Counted from the stretch's first letter, positions 8,210 to 17,871 are shown. The stretch is 64,000 nt of DNA from Pseudomonas alliivorans (GCF_017826695.1 NZ_JAFFZW010000009.1:62001-126000); one strand, 5' to 3'. Numbers and translations: made by a program. The notes: generated by a model from the letters alone, not told the origin.

Positions 8210-9396
8210 GTCAGAGCCTGAGCCAGACGTTTCTGGCAATCACCCGCAACACCACCGATCTTGAATGGCTGCAAGGCGCGCTGGGCTCACTGGGCCAGGT
8301 GGTCAGCGCGGGCACCGGCAGCCTGGACGATCTGCTGGCGCTGGTGGATGTTACCTTCGCCAGCGTGGTGTTCGTGGGCCTGGACCGGGAGCACCTGATG
8401 AACCAGAGCGCGCTGATCGAGGGCGCACTGGAAGCCAAACCGATGCTGGCGATTGTGGCGCTGGGCGATGGCATGGATAACCAACTGGTGCTCAACGCCA
8501 TGCGCGCCGGGGCGAGGGATTTCGTCGCCTATGGTTCCCGCTCCAGCGAAGTGGCCGGTCTGGTTCGGCGCTTGAGCAAGCGCTTGCCCGCCGTAGCGCC
8601 CAATCCCAACATGAGCGGGCTGTCGATGCTGTATGGCGCGCAAAGTGATGGCGACGGTGCCTTGATCGCCACGCACCTGGCCATGACGGTACAGAAAAGC
8701 GGACAGCGCGCCCTGCTGCTGGACCTGGGTCTGCCGCGCGGTGACAGCCTGGCGATGCTCGGTCTGGAATCGTCGTTCAGTTTCGGCGATGCCCTGCGTC
8801 ACTTGCGCAGGCTGGATGCAACGCTGATCGACAGCGCCTTCACGACACACGAGAGCGGTCTGCGAATCCTCGCCTACACCGAAGCCGATGATCATCTGGA
8901 GCAATCCAGCGCCGCGGAGCTGTACATGCTGCTTAGCGCCCTGCGTCAGCACTTTCAGCACGTGATCGTGAATCTGGTCGGCCAGCCGGACAGCGAAGCG
9001 TTGCGCACCCTGGTCAGCCACTGCGACCAGTTGCTGTGGTACACGGACCAGAGCGTGCTGGGCTGTCGACGCAACCTCACTGTGCTGAACCTGTGGCGGG
9101 AAAAAGGCATGAAGCTGCAACACGCAGGGCTGCTGGTCGACCGCTACCTGCGTTCAGTCGCGCCCAACTCGGACACCATCGGCAAGACCTTTGGCCTGCC
9201 AATACGCGCTGTGCTGCCGTATGCCCCGGAATTGCGTCTCAACGCCAAGAACCAGGGGCTGACGCTGTTCGAGCTGGCCTCGCGTGATTCGCTGTGTTCC
9301 GGGCTGCGCAAACTGGGCGAGCACCTCATAAGCAACGCCGACGCCCATGACAAACCCGAACAAGGCTGGCTGGCCCGGCTGTGGGAGAACAGGTAA
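8206..9396 (+). CDS. tadZ: Tad pilus localisation ATPase-like protein TadZ/CpaE
   Basis: This 396-residue protein has an N-terminal receiver-like fold (residues about 1-125) and a MinD/ParA-like domain (about 140-370), the normal TadZ/CpaE layout. TadZ marks the cell pole where the Tad machine assembles. The Walker A position reads YGAQSDGDGALIA and lacks the usual lysines, so ATP hydrolysis is doubtful; atypical Walker A motifs are known in this family. The start overlaps the end of cpaC (ATGA), and the stop TAA shares a base with the start of tadA. Confidence 0.9.
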   Translation: MSQSLSQTFLAITRNTTDLEWLQGALGSLGQVVSAGTGSLDDLLALVDVTFASVVFVGLDREHLMNQSALIEGALEAKPMLAIVALGDGMDNQLVLNAMRAGARDFVAYGSRSSEVAGLVRRLSKRLPAVAPNPNMSGLSMLYGAQSDGDGALIATHLAMTVQKSGQRALLLDLGLPRGDSLAMLGLESSFSFGDALRHLRRLDATLIDSAFTTHESGLRILAYTEADDHLEQSSAAELYMLLSALRQHFQHVIVNLVGQPDSEALRTLVSHCDQLLWYTDQSVLGCRRNLTVLNLWREKGMKLQHAGLLVDRYLRSVAPNSDTIGKTFGLPIRAVLPYAPELRLNAKNQGLTLFELASRDSLCSGLRKLGEHLISNADAHDKPEQGWLARLWENR

Positions 9397-10652
9397 TGCC
9401 GGAAAAACTGTTTGGCGTCTCCTCGCGTTCGCAAACCGGTGCCGATGATGGGCAGGGCCTGAAACTGGTGCTGCACCGTTACATCATTGACGGCATCGAA
9501 GAAAGCGGCAAAAACCTGCTGGAGGGTTCAAGGCCGGTTCTGGCGCAGTTTGTCATCGACAAGGTCGCCGAATACGTCGCACGCCTGAGGCTGGCGATTT
9601 CGCGTTATGAGATGGAGCGTCTCGCCGAAGAATTGGTGGATGAACTGACGGGCTTCGGCCCGCTGGAAGTCCTGTTGCGCGACAACTCGGTGACGGAAAT
9701 CCTCGTCAACGGGCCAGGCAAAGTCTTTGTCGAACGTGACGGCGTGCTGCACCACACCGACCTGCGCTTCATCGACTCGCACCACGTCGAGCGCGTCATG
9801 CAGCGCATTCTTGCCCCGCTCGGGCGCAGGCTCGACGAGTCTTCCCCCATGGTGGATGCCCGACTTCCCGATGGCAGCCGGGTCAACGCGATCATCCCGC
9901 CCATTGCCCTGGACGGGCCATGCCTGTCGATCCGGAAATTTCGTCGCGAGATGTTCAAGAGTGCCGATCTGGTGGCGATGCAGACCATCGACCAGCCGAT
10001 TTTCGACTTCTTCGCCGAGGCTGTGGGCAAGCGCTGCAACATACTGGTCAGCGGCGGGACCGGCACGGGCAAGACCACCCTGCTCAACGTGCTCAGCCAG
10101 TTGATCGACACGCACCAGCGTCTGGTGACTATCGAGGACGTGGCCGAACTCCAGCTTGATCACCCCCACGTTGTGCGTCTGGAAACCCGCCCGCCCAATG
10201 CCGAGGGCCATGGAGAAGTAAGAGCCAGCGACCTGATCCGCAACTCGCTGCGGATGCGCCCGGACCGCATCATTCTTGGCGAGATCCGTGGCGTCGAGGT
10301 GCTGGACGTACTGACCGCCATGAACACCGGTCACGACGGTTCGATGAGTACGGTGCACGCCAACAATGCCCAGGACGCCCTGCTGCGCCTCGAAACACTG
10401 GTGGGCCTGACCGGTCGGCAGATTCCGGAAAAGACGCTCAGGCAAATGATCTGCGCGGCACTGGACGTGATCATTCAGTTGACGCGCCTGCCCGACGGAC
10501 GCCGCGCAGTCAGCGAGGTGGTGGAAGTGGTGGGCATCCGTGACGACGTCTATGTCACCAACACCCTGTTCCGGCTGGATCGCCGCACCGGATTCGGATT
10601 TCAGCGCGAGGCGATGCATGCAGCCGGCGAAAAACTGCGACCCGGATACTGA
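9396..10652 (+). CDS. tadA: Tad secretion ATPase TadA/CpaF
   Basis: This 418-residue hexameric secretion ATPase powers Flp pilus assembly at the inner membrane. Walker A is GGTGTGKTT (residues about 219-227), Walker B is RIILGEIRG, and the His box is in MSTVHANNAQDALLRLE. The N-terminal domain includes the conserved LTGFGPLEVLL and VTEILVNGP segments. The start at the ATG in the TAATG overlap with tadZ is preferred over an upstream in-frame codon at 9381. Confidence 0.96.
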   Translation: MPEKLFGVSSRSQTGADDGQGLKLVLHRYIIDGIEESGKNLLEGSRPVLAQFVIDKVAEYVARLRLAISRYEMERLAEELVDELTGFGPLEVLLRDNSVTEILVNGPGKVFVERDGVLHHTDLRFIDSHHVERVMQRILAPLGRRLDESSPMVDARLPDGSRVNAIIPPIALDGPCLSIRKFRREMFKSADLVAMQTIDQPIFDFFAEAVGKRCNILVSGGTGTGKTTLLNVLSQLIDTHQRLVTIEDVAELQLDHPHVVRLETRPPNAEGHGEVRASDLIRNSLRMRPDRIILGEIRGVEVLDVLTAMNTGHDGSMSTVHANNAQDALLRLETLVGLTGRQIPEKTLRQMICAALDVIIQLTRLPDGRRAVSEVVEVVGIRDDVYVTNTLFRLDRRTGFGFQREAMHAAGEKLRPGY

Positions 10653-10670
10653 GACCAAGGAGCCCCTGAC

Positions 10671-11555
10671 ATGAGCGCCTCACTGTGGCTGGCAATCATC
10701 GCCGTGCTGTTACTCTGCGCCTCGGCCTGGCTGTTCCTGACGGCACTGAGTCGCGCCGACAGCGAGCGGGTCATGGAACGCCTGATTGCCGGTCAGGTGC
10801 AACCGGTCGTCGAAAGGCCGAGCTGGGTGTATCTGGACAGGGCTTTTTTGCGCGCAGGCCTCGGGCACCCGACCGAGCGTTACCGCCTGCTGCTGATGAC
10901 ATGGGCGGCAACGACCCTGATCGGCTATGTCATGTTTGGCTGGTTAGGCGCCGTGACAGGTCTGATCGGCGTGCCATTGATGCTGCGGCTGTTCGTTTCG
11001 TGGCGCTACCACAAGCGTGTGCGGCGTATGGTCGAGCAGTTGCCGCAGTTGCTCGATCACACCGTCCGAAGTCTCAAATCCGGCAGAACCCTGGCTGACG
11101 CTGTTCTGCACGGCATAAAAGCCGCCGACCAGCCGCTGCGGGACGGCATGAGCCGCATCGAGCGCAACGTGCAACTGGGCGTCGGTCTACCGGATGCGGC
11201 AAGGGACTTCGCCGAACTCTACGAGCGTGACGAATTTCATCTGTTCGCACTGGGTCTGCGCGTCAATCATCGCTACGGCGGCAACGCCAGCGATCTGATG
11301 GAAAACCTGATCAGGCTGATTCGCGAGCGGGAACAGGCCAGTCGCCAACTGCGCGCCATGACCGGGGAGACGCGCATGACATCCGTCGTGCTGGCGCTGC
11401 TGCCGGTCGGCATGGCTGGCTACTTTCTGGCGGTGAACCCTACCTATCTGATTCACATGTGGAACGACGGCGGCGGCCGGATCATGCTGATGGCAGCGTT
11501 CGTCCTGCAGGTAGTGGGCTGTCTGGCGCTGTGGCGCATGTTGCGGAGTATCTGA
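10671..11555 (+). CDS. tadB: Tad inner-membrane platform protein TadB
   Basis: This 294-residue T2SF (GspF-like) membrane protein has an N-terminal membrane segment, two more near residues 78-110, a cytoplasmic helical domain (MVEQLPQLLDHTVRSLKSG through VNHRYGGNASDLMENL), and two C-terminal membrane segments. TadB and TadC together form the inner-membrane platform contacted by TadA. An AGGAG ribosome-binding site precedes the ATG, 18 bases after tadA. Confidence 0.93.
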   Translation: MSASLWLAIIAVLLLCASAWLFLTALSRADSERVMERLIAGQVQPVVERPSWVYLDRAFLRAGLGHPTERYRLLLMTWAATTLIGYVMFGWLGAVTGLIGVPLMLRLFVSWRYHKRVRRMVEQLPQLLDHTVRSLKSGRTLADAVLHGIKAADQPLRDGMSRIERNVQLGVGLPDAARDFAELYERDEFHLFALGLRVNHRYGGNASDLMENLIRLIREREQASRQLRAMTGETRMTSVVLALLPVGMAGYFLAVNPTYLIHMWNDGGGRIMLMAAFVLQVVGCLALWRMLRSI

Positions 11556-11556
11556 A

Positions 11557-12441
11557 ATGGCCATCGCACTGTGCGCAATGATGCTGGTGGCTGCCGCACT
11601 TCTGGTGCTGTCCAATATCGCCCGTCAGCGGCGCAGTGAGCGTCTCGTGGTTCAGCGCCTTAAAGGCCAGACCGTACGCGAAAGCCGCATCGGCAGTTGG
11701 TTGCGCCTGCTGGGTGACACTCGCCTGGGTCAGCGCAGTGTCAGCCTGGACAGCGAAACGCAACTGTTGCTCAACCGGATCGGCTGGCGGCGTGCCAGCA
11801 AGCGCTCGTTATACGCGGCCTGCCAGATCGGCGTGCCGTTCGGGCTGGTTACTGTGGTCGTACTGGCGCAGATGCTGTTCTTCAAGGACGTCTCACAGCC
11901 GCTGGTCGCGCCCATGTTCGCACTGTGCATCGGCTACCTGTTGCCTAAAAGAGTTCTGGCGACCTACGCCAAAGCGCGTCAGAAACAGGTCGTCGTCGAG
12001 ATATCCACCTTCATTCCCCTGCTGCGCATCCTGTTCGAGTCCGGCATGGCGGTGGAGCAGGCGCTGCGAGTGCTCAGTGGCGAAGGCAAGGACCTGCTGC
12101 CGGTCCTGTCGGAAGAAATTCGCGTCATTCTTACCCGCGTGGATTCCGGTCTGGAGCTGGGCGAAGAGCTGCGCAAGGCCTCGATGCTGCTGGATGTGGA
12201 CGAATTCAGCGACACGTGCGTGATTCTCAATCAGTTGATCCATCAGGGCGGCGGTGCATTGAAATCGCTTCTGACCCTCAAACAATTGATCGATGACCGC
12301 CGCCTGACCCGTTTGCAGGAATACATCTCCAAGCTGTCGGCGAAAATGTCGGTGGTCATGATGCTGTTTCTGTTCCCCGCGCTGCTCATCGTGCTGGCAG
12401 GCCCCAGTTTTGTCGCCCTGAGCCGCGCTCTGGGAGGTTAA
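11557..12441 (+). CDS. tadC: Tad inner-membrane platform protein TadC
   Basis: This is a second 294-residue T2SF-domain protein, one base after tadB. It has an N-terminal membrane helix, a central pair near residues 88-130, a cytoplasmic domain (VVVEISTFIPLLRILFESGMAVEQAL, split by a short turn), and a C-terminal helix ending FLFPALLIVLAGPSFVAL. It partners with TadB as the pilus assembly platform. Confidence 0.92.
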   Translation: MAIALCAMMLVAAALLVLSNIARQRRSERLVVQRLKGQTVRESRIGSWLRLLGDTRLGQRSVSLDSETQLLLNRIGWRRASKRSLYAACQIGVPFGLVTVVVLAQMLFFKDVSQPLVAPMFALCIGYLLPKRVLATYAKARQKQVVVEISTFIPLLRILFESGMAVEQALRVLSGEGKDLLPVLSEEIRVILTRVDSGLELGEELRKASMLLDVDEFSDTCVILNQLIHQGGGALKSLLTLKQLIDDRRLTRLQEYISKLSAKMSVVMMLFLFPALLIVLAGPSFVALSRALGG

Positions 12442-12469
12442 TGTGCAGGCCGTTCAAGGAAGAAATGCA

Positions 12470-13207
12470 ATGAAGGCAATCATCACGTTACTCGGGCTAT
12501 TCATGTTGACCGGCTGTGCCGCCGACGGCAGCGCGCTCTGGATGCAGTCATCCACTCAGGCGCAGAGCTGCCCCAAATTGACATCGGATCAGGAGCTGTC
12601 CCTGAATCTGGCCCAGAACATGGCTGACGAAGGCCGACTGCACGCCAGTCTTGCCCACCTGGAAGGTCTGCCGGACAACCTGGGCGAAGTGCGGCTGCGC
12701 AAGGCACGGGTACTGCGGTTGCTGGGCAGCAACGAGGCGGAGCCGCTGTACCGCAGCCTGCTCGGCACCTGTCGCGCAGCCCAGGGCGAACATGGTCTGG
12801 GGCAACTGGCCGCCGCACGTGGCGACAATGTCCAGGCTCAGCAGCATTTGCTCAGGGCGAGCAAGCTGGAGCCCACCGACGAAAAAATCCGCAATGACCT
12901 GGGCGTTGTCTACCTGAATCAGTTGAAGCTCGAACAGGCGCGCTTTCAGTTCCTGACGGCCATGGAGCTCAAGCAGTCCGACCCGCTGGCAGCCGTGAAT
13001 CTGGTCACGCTGCTGATTTACCAGGACAACTGGAAACAGGCAGCCGAACTGGCATCGCGCGCCAACCTGACGCCCGAGCAGATCACCGATGCCACTGCGC
13101 GAGCCGAACAACTCAAAGCCCCGGCGGCTCAGCCTGTGGCCCTGAAAGCCCGGACTACCGCCGCGCTCGATCAGGACGATCACGCCATTAAAGGAGCACT
13201 ACCATGA
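12470..13207 (+). CDS. tadD: Tad pilus lipoprotein with TPR repeats, TadD
   Basis: This 245-residue lipoprotein has lipobox LTGC near residue 17 and two to three TPR-like repeats (QQHLLRASKLEPTDEKIRND and AVNLVTLLIYQDNWKQAAEL). TadD is a pilotin-like factor needed for Flp pilus secretion. I use the ATG at 12470, preceded by AAGGAA, because it gives a compact lipoprotein signal; a GTG at 12443 would add nine residues. Its stop overlaps the next gene by 4 bases. Confidence 0.9.
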   Translation: MKAIITLLGLFMLTGCAADGSALWMQSSTQAQSCPKLTSDQELSLNLAQNMADEGRLHASLAHLEGLPDNLGEVRLRKARVLRLLGSNEAEPLYRSLLGTCRAAQGEHGLGQLAAARGDNVQAQQHLLRASKLEPTDEKIRNDLGVVYLNQLKLEQARFQFLTAMELKQSDPLAAVNLVTLLIYQDNWKQAAELASRANLTPEQITDATARAEQLKAPAAQPVALKARTTAALDQDDHAIKGALP

Positions 13208-13497
13208 CCGGTAAAACCCTGACGTTCTGCCTCATGTGCGCTGCCACAATCGTTTTTCCATCGGGCGCTCGGGCCATCGATGACGGTGGCTCGTCACACC
13301 ATCAGCCTGCGGGCCAAAGCCAGACCGAAGCCTGGTTGAAGGTGCAGGCCAAAGGCTCTGCAGCTTCTGCGATACCTCAGACCAGCACCGCTGTCGAACG
13401 AGATCTGAGCCTGCAACGATGGCTTGAAACCTATAAACATGAGATACCGGCGTATTACGACCAGAAAGCCGGTGGCAGTGTTTCTTCCGGCAAGTAG
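13204..13497 (+). CDS. DUF3613-type small secreted protein at end of Tad operon
   Basis: This 97-residue protein has a signal peptide (TLTFCLMCAATIVFPSGARA) and a Gln/Ser-rich linker. Its conserved end (RDLSLQRWLETYKHEIPAYY) resembles DUF3613 proteins, which travel with Tad genes in pseudomonads. Its function is not known. The 4-base overlap with tadD ties it to the operon; it is the last gene, and dsbD follows after about 110 bases. Confidence 0.82.
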   Translation: MTGKTLTFCLMCAATIVFPSGARAIDDGGSSHHQPAGQSQTEAWLKVQAKGSAASAIPQTSTAVERDLSLQRWLETYKHEIPAYYDQKAGGSVSSGK

Positions 13498-13609
13498 GAT
13501 CTGCCCTTCGGAGCCCTCCTGAAATTGGCTCTTACAATCCTTGCCGCAGCACGCAGCGAAGCACTCCGTTATCATGCGCCAACTTCGAGTTCCGAGATTC
13601 TGGACTGCC

Positions 13610-15391
13610 ATGCGCCGTTTGCTATGCCTGATGCTGTTGATCCTGACCCTGCCGGCCTTCGGCGCAAGCCTGCTGGACGGTCGCCCGGCCCCGACGCTGG
13701 GTGGCGCAGCCCTCGACAACAGCAAGGAATTCCTGCCCGTTCGTCAGGCCTTTCAACTAAGCCTCATCGAAACCACGCCGCAATCGATCAAGCTGCGTTT
13801 CGTCGCCACCGAAGGCTACTACCTGTACCGCCATCGCTTTCAGTTCCGCACCGAGCCGGCCGACATTGGCCTGGGTGAGGCCCAACTGCCCAAAGGCGAG
13901 CAGAAGCACGACGAGTACTTCGGCGACGTCGAGGTCTATCACGGCATTCTGGACATCGATCTGCCGCGCAAGCCCGGCGAAGAGCGACCTTTTACCCTTG
14001 CGGTCACCTATCAGGGCTGTGCCGACAAAGGCCTGTGTTATCCGCCCGAGACCGAGCGCCTGGACATTGGCGATGTGAAGGCCGGCCCGTCTGCCTCTGC
14101 GTCAGCGTCCGTAGCAAAAACGCCGTGGAGCTGGAAAGAACTGGCGCTGTTTTTCCTGGCAGGCGTGGGCCTGACCTTTACGCCCTGCGTATTGCCGATG
14201 TTGCCGATTCTGTCCGGCGTGGTACTGCGTGGACAGGTGGGTGGTGTGCGCGGTTTGAGCCTGTCACTTGCCTATGTACTGCCGATGGCGGTCTGCTTCG
14301 CCTTGCTGGGCGCACTGATGGGCCTGTTCGGCGCAGGCCTCAATCTACAGGCACGTCTGCAATCGGCCTGGGTGCTGGTGCCGTTCTCGGCCTTCTTCGT
14401 CATTTTCGCCATCGCCATGTTCGGTCTTTTCGAGCTGCGCCTGCCACAGGGTCTGAGCAATCGGCTTGATCGCATTGCGGGCAAGACCGAAGGCGGCTCG
14501 CTATGGGGCGCTGCTGTATTGGGTGTGGTGTCCAGCCTGTTGGTATCGCCCTGCGTTTCAGCACCTCTGGCGGGCGCGCTGCTGTATATCAGCGCCAGCG
14601 GCGATGCATGGGGCGGAGCCTTGAAACTCTTCGCACTGGGCCTGGGCATGGGCGCACCACTGCTGCTGGTGGCCACAGGTGGTGCCGCCTGGCTGCCAAA
14701 AAGCGGCCCATGGCTGGTCACCGTGAAAAACGCCATCGGCGTGCTCCTGCTGGCATTGGCCATCGGACTGCTCAGTCGTGTCATGCCAGGCCAGATCACC
14801 CTGCTGCTGGTCGGTCTGTTGAGTGCTGGCGTGGCGTTGTTCATGGGCACATTGCAACTGACCGACAAAACACCTCGTCAAAAGCTCGCTCAGCTCATCG
14901 GCCTGCTGCTATTGGTCTACGCTCTGGCATGCTGGTACGGCGCACTCACTGGCCAGACCGACCCCACACGCCCGTTGGGCCGCGCGCAAGCGACGGCTGG
15001 CAGCGGAGCGGTAGCGTTGGCGAATACCTGGCAGACCATTACCACCTCCGCAGAACTGGACCGCGTGCTCGACGAAGCCAAACGCGACGGCAAGCCTCTT
15101 GTGCTGGACTGGTACGCGGACTGGTGCATCAGTTGCAAGGTTATCGAGCATGAGGTGCTGCCAGACCCTGGCGTTGTTGCGCGATTGTCAGGCTACAGAC
15201 TCGTCAGGTTCGACATGACTGACAGCAATGCAGCACAACGCGCACTGCTGGATCGCTACAAGCTGTTCGGCCCGCCAGCGCTGCTGTTTTTCAGCAAAAG
15301 CGGCGAAGAACTACAAAATGTTCGGGTTGTCGGCGAAATCGACGCTGCGGGTCTGATCGACCGCCTGAATGGAGCAAATGACCAAATCTAG
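13610..15391 (+). CDS. dsbD: Protein-disulfide reductase DsbD (DipZ)
   Basis: DsbD carries electrons from cytoplasmic thioredoxin across the inner membrane to DsbC, DsbG and the cytochrome c thioredoxin. After a signal peptide (MRRLLCLMLLILTLPAFGA) come the periplasmic alpha domain with its cysteine pair (YQGCADKGLCYPP), eight membrane segments with FTPCVLPMLPI and SPCVSAPLAGAL, and a C-terminal thioredoxin-fold domain with DWCISC (Cys about 506 and 509). In-frame starts exist at 13541 and 13574; 13610 puts the signal peptide first. The protein is 593 residues from this start. Confidence 0.95.
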   Translation: MRRLLCLMLLILTLPAFGASLLDGRPAPTLGGAALDNSKEFLPVRQAFQLSLIETTPQSIKLRFVATEGYYLYRHRFQFRTEPADIGLGEAQLPKGEQKHDEYFGDVEVYHGILDIDLPRKPGEERPFTLAVTYQGCADKGLCYPPETERLDIGDVKAGPSASASASVAKTPWSWKELALFFLAGVGLTFTPCVLPMLPILSGVVLRGQVGGVRGLSLSLAYVLPMAVCFALLGALMGLFGAGLNLQARLQSAWVLVPFSAFFVIFAIAMFGLFELRLPQGLSNRLDRIAGKTEGGSLWGAAVLGVVSSLLVSPCVSAPLAGALLYISASGDAWGGALKLFALGLGMGAPLLLVATGGAAWLPKSGPWLVTVKNAIGVLLLALAIGLLSRVMPGQITLLLVGLLSAGVALFMGTLQLTDKTPRQKLAQLIGLLLLVYALACWYGALTGQTDPTRPLGRAQATAGSGAVALANTWQTITTSAELDRVLDEAKRDGKPLVLDWYADWCISCKVIEHEVLPDPGVVARLSGYRLVRFDMTDSNAAQRALLDRYKLFGPPALLFFSKSGEELQNVRVVGEIDAAGLIDRLNGANDQI

Positions 15392-15519
15392 CGCCTGAGT
15401 CACAAACTTTGCGCGAATATCGCTCATCGTGCTGGCTACTGTTGTTAACTGGACAGTCCATTGCCCTTCCGGCATAGTCGCCGGGCGTAAACGCTCGCAG
15501 ACAATAAAAGGACTACACA

Positions 15520-15972
15520 ATGGCGACCATTCTGGTTCTTCACGGACCTAACCTGAATCTGCTGGGCACTCGGGAACCGGGTGTCTACGGCACCGTCACC
15601 CTGCCCCAGATCAATCAGGACCTGGAACAGCGCGCTCGCGACGCTGGCCACCATCTGATGTACCTGCAAAGCAACGCCGAATACGAACTGATCGACAGGA
15701 TTCACGCCGCTCGCGACGAAGGCGTGGACTTTATTTTGATCAATCCGGCCGCTTTTACGCATACAAGTGTGGCAATACGTGACGCGCTGATGGGAGTGAG
15801 CATCCCATTCATCGAAGTGCATTTGTCAAACGTGCACAAACGCGAACCTTTTCGCCATCACTCTTACTTTTCAGATGTTGCGGTAGGAGTGATCTGCGGC
15901 CTTGGCGCCAGCGGTTACCGACTGGCCCTGGAGGCCGCCCTGGAACAATTGGCCGTTAGCTCCAGGCCATGA
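15520..15972 (+). CDS. aroQ: 3-dehydroquinate dehydratase, type II
   Basis: This is a 150-residue type II dehydroquinase of the shikimate pathway, active as a dodecamer in the cytoplasm. It shows the signature HGPNLNLLGTREPGVYG with the catalytic Tyr, INPAAFTHTSVAIRDAL, and the catalytic His region EVHLSNVHKREPFRHHSY. It is followed by accB after 79 bases, the common pseudomonad order aroQ-accB-accC. Confidence 0.97.
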   Translation: MATILVLHGPNLNLLGTREPGVYGTVTLPQINQDLEQRARDAGHHLMYLQSNAEYELIDRIHAARDEGVDFILINPAAFTHTSVAIRDALMGVSIPFIEVHLSNVHKREPFRHHSYFSDVAVGVICGLGASGYRLALEAALEQLAVSSRP

Positions 15973-16051
15973 ATGGTGCAGCCAGAAGCTGACCTCATGG
16001 CTTGAACCGGCTGCCGAACTGAATGACAGACCCCTTGGGAGTTGATGATTG

Positions 16052-16510
16052 ATGGATATTCGCAAAGTCAAGAAACTGATCGAATTGCTGGAAGAGTCCG
16101 GCATCGACGAACTGGAAATTCGTGAAGGCGAAGAGTCCGTACGAATCAGCCGTCACAGCAAGACCCCGGCGCAACCGTATTACGCCCCTGCTCCAGCACC
16201 TGTAGCTGCGCCAGTCGCTGCTCCTGCTCCAGCCGCTCCGGCTGCTGCTGAAGCGCCGTCGGCCCCTGCGCTGAACGGTTACGTCGTCAAGTCGCCAATG
16301 GTCGGTACGTTCTACCGCACACCTGCGCCGACCTCGCCCGCATTCGTTGAAGTAGGCAAGACCGTCAAGGTCGGCGATACCATCTGCATCGTTGAAGCGA
16401 TGAAAATGATGAACCACATCACCGCCGAGAAAGCCGGCGTGATCGAATCCATCCTGGTAGAAAACGGTCAGCCGGTTGAATTTGACCAGCCGCTGTTCAC
16501 TATCGTTTGA
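16052..16510 (+). CDS. accB: Biotin carboxyl carrier protein of acetyl-CoA carboxylase
   Basis: This 152-residue protein has an N-terminal MDIRKVKKLIELLEESGI region, an Ala/Pro-rich linker (residues about 48-75), and a C-terminal biotinyl domain with the biotinylated lysine in EAMKMM. It carries carboxybiotin between biotin carboxylase and the carboxyltransferase in the first step of fatty acid synthesis. The ATG at 16052 is used; the frame also contains a TTG one codon earlier. accC starts 18 bases after the stop. Confidence 0.97.
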   Translation: MDIRKVKKLIELLEESGIDELEIREGEESVRISRHSKTPAQPYYAPAPAPVAAPVAAPAPAAPAAAEAPSAPALNGYVVKSPMVGTFYRTPAPTSPAFVEVGKTVKVGDTICIVEAMKMMNHITAEKAGVIESILVENGQPVEFDQPLFTIV

Positions 16511-16527
16511 ACCGGGGAGAGCCTGCG

Positions 16528-17871
16528 ATGTTGGAAAAAGTTCTGATCGCCAACCGCGGCGAAATTGCCTTGCGCATCTTGCGTGCCTGTAAGGAACTGG
16601 GCATCAAGACCGTCGCTGTACACTCCACGGCAGATCGCGAGTTGATGCACCTGGGCCTGGCAGACGAGACCGTCTGCATCGGTCCGGCACCAGCCAACCT
16701 GTCCTATCTGCACATCCCTGCAATCATCGCGGCCGCCGAAGTCACCGGCGCCACGGCGATTCACCCAGGCTATGGCTTCCTCGCGGAAAACGCCGACTTT
16801 GCCGAGCAGGTCGAGAAATCGGGCTTTGCCTTCATCGGCCCCAAAGCCGAAACCATTCGCCTGATGGGCGACAAGGTATCGGCCAAGGACGCCATGAAGC
16901 GCGCCAAGGTGCCAACCGTTCCCGGTTCCGACGGTCCACTGCCTGAAGACGAAGCCACCGCGCTGCGTATCGGCCGTGAAGTCGGCTACCCGGTGATCAT
17001 CAAGGCCGCCGGTGGCGGTGGTGGTCGCGGCATGCGCGTGGTTCACAAGGAAGAAGACCTGATCGAAGCGGCTGCCCAGACCCGCGCCGAAGCGGCTGCC
17101 TGGTTCAGCAACCCGATGGTCTACCTGGAAAAATACCTGACCAACCCGCGTCACGTGGAAATCCAGGTGATCTCCGACGGTCAGGGCAATGCGATCCACC
17201 TTGGCGATCGCGACTGCTCGCTGCAACGCCGTCATCAGAAAGTGCTGGAAGAGGCACCGGCTCCGTTCATCGACGAGCAAGCGCGCAAGGATGTCTTCGC
17301 AGCCTGCGTCAAGGCATGCGTCGACATCGGCTACCGCGGTGCGGGCACGTTCGAGTTCCTGTACGAGAACGGCCGTTTCTACTTCATCGAAATGAACACC
17401 CGTGTTCAGGTGGAGCACCCGGTTTCGGAGATGGTCACCGGTATCGACATCGTCAAGGAGATGCTCAGCATCGCCGCCGGCAACAAGCTCTCGTTCACCC
17501 AGGATGACGTGGTCATCAAGGGTCATTCGCTGGAATGCCGGATCAACGCTGAAGATCCGAAAACCTTCATCCCGAGCCCAGGCCTGGTCAAGCATTTCCA
17601 CGCACCGGGCGGTAACGGCGTTCGTGTCGACTCGCACCTTTACAGCGGTTACAAGGTGCCATCGAACTATGACTCGCTGATCGGCAAGCTGATCACCTGG
17701 GGCGCGACCCGCGAAGAAGCCATGGCACGCATGCGCAATGCCCTGGACGAAATCGTGGTCGACGGGATCAAGACCAACATCCCGCTGCACCGTGATCTGA
17801 CCCGCGATGAAGGCTTCTGCGAAGGCGGCGTCAACATCCACTATCTGGAGCACAAACTGGCCAATCAATAA
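16528..17871 (+). CDS. accC: Biotin carboxylase subunit of acetyl-CoA carboxylase
   Basis: This 447-residue ATP-grasp enzyme carboxylates the biotin of AccB. It shows MLEKVLIANRGEIALRI, the glycine-rich loop KAAGGGGGRGMR, HVEIQVI, and the active-site segment FIEMNTRVQVEHPVSE. The start at 16528 follows a GGGGAGAG ribosome-binding site. Together with accB it forms a two-gene operon closed by a terminator hairpin at 17894-17913. Confidence 0.98.
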   Translation: MLEKVLIANRGEIALRILRACKELGIKTVAVHSTADRELMHLGLADETVCIGPAPANLSYLHIPAIIAAAEVTGATAIHPGYGFLAENADFAEQVEKSGFAFIGPKAETIRLMGDKVSAKDAMKRAKVPTVPGSDGPLPEDEATALRIGREVGYPVIIKAAGGGGGRGMRVVHKEEDLIEAAAQTRAEAAAWFSNPMVYLEKYLTNPRHVEIQVISDGQGNAIHLGDRDCSLQRRHQKVLEEAPAPFIDEQARKDVFAACVKACVDIGYRGAGTFEFLYENGRFYFIEMNTRVQVEHPVSEMVTGIDIVKEMLSIAAGNKLSFTQDDVVIKGHSLECRINAEDPKTFIPSPGLVKHFHAPGGNGVRVDSHLYSGYKVPSNYDSLIGKLITWGATREEAMARMRNALDEIVVDGIKTNIPLHRDLTRDEGFCEGGVNIHYLEHKLANQ

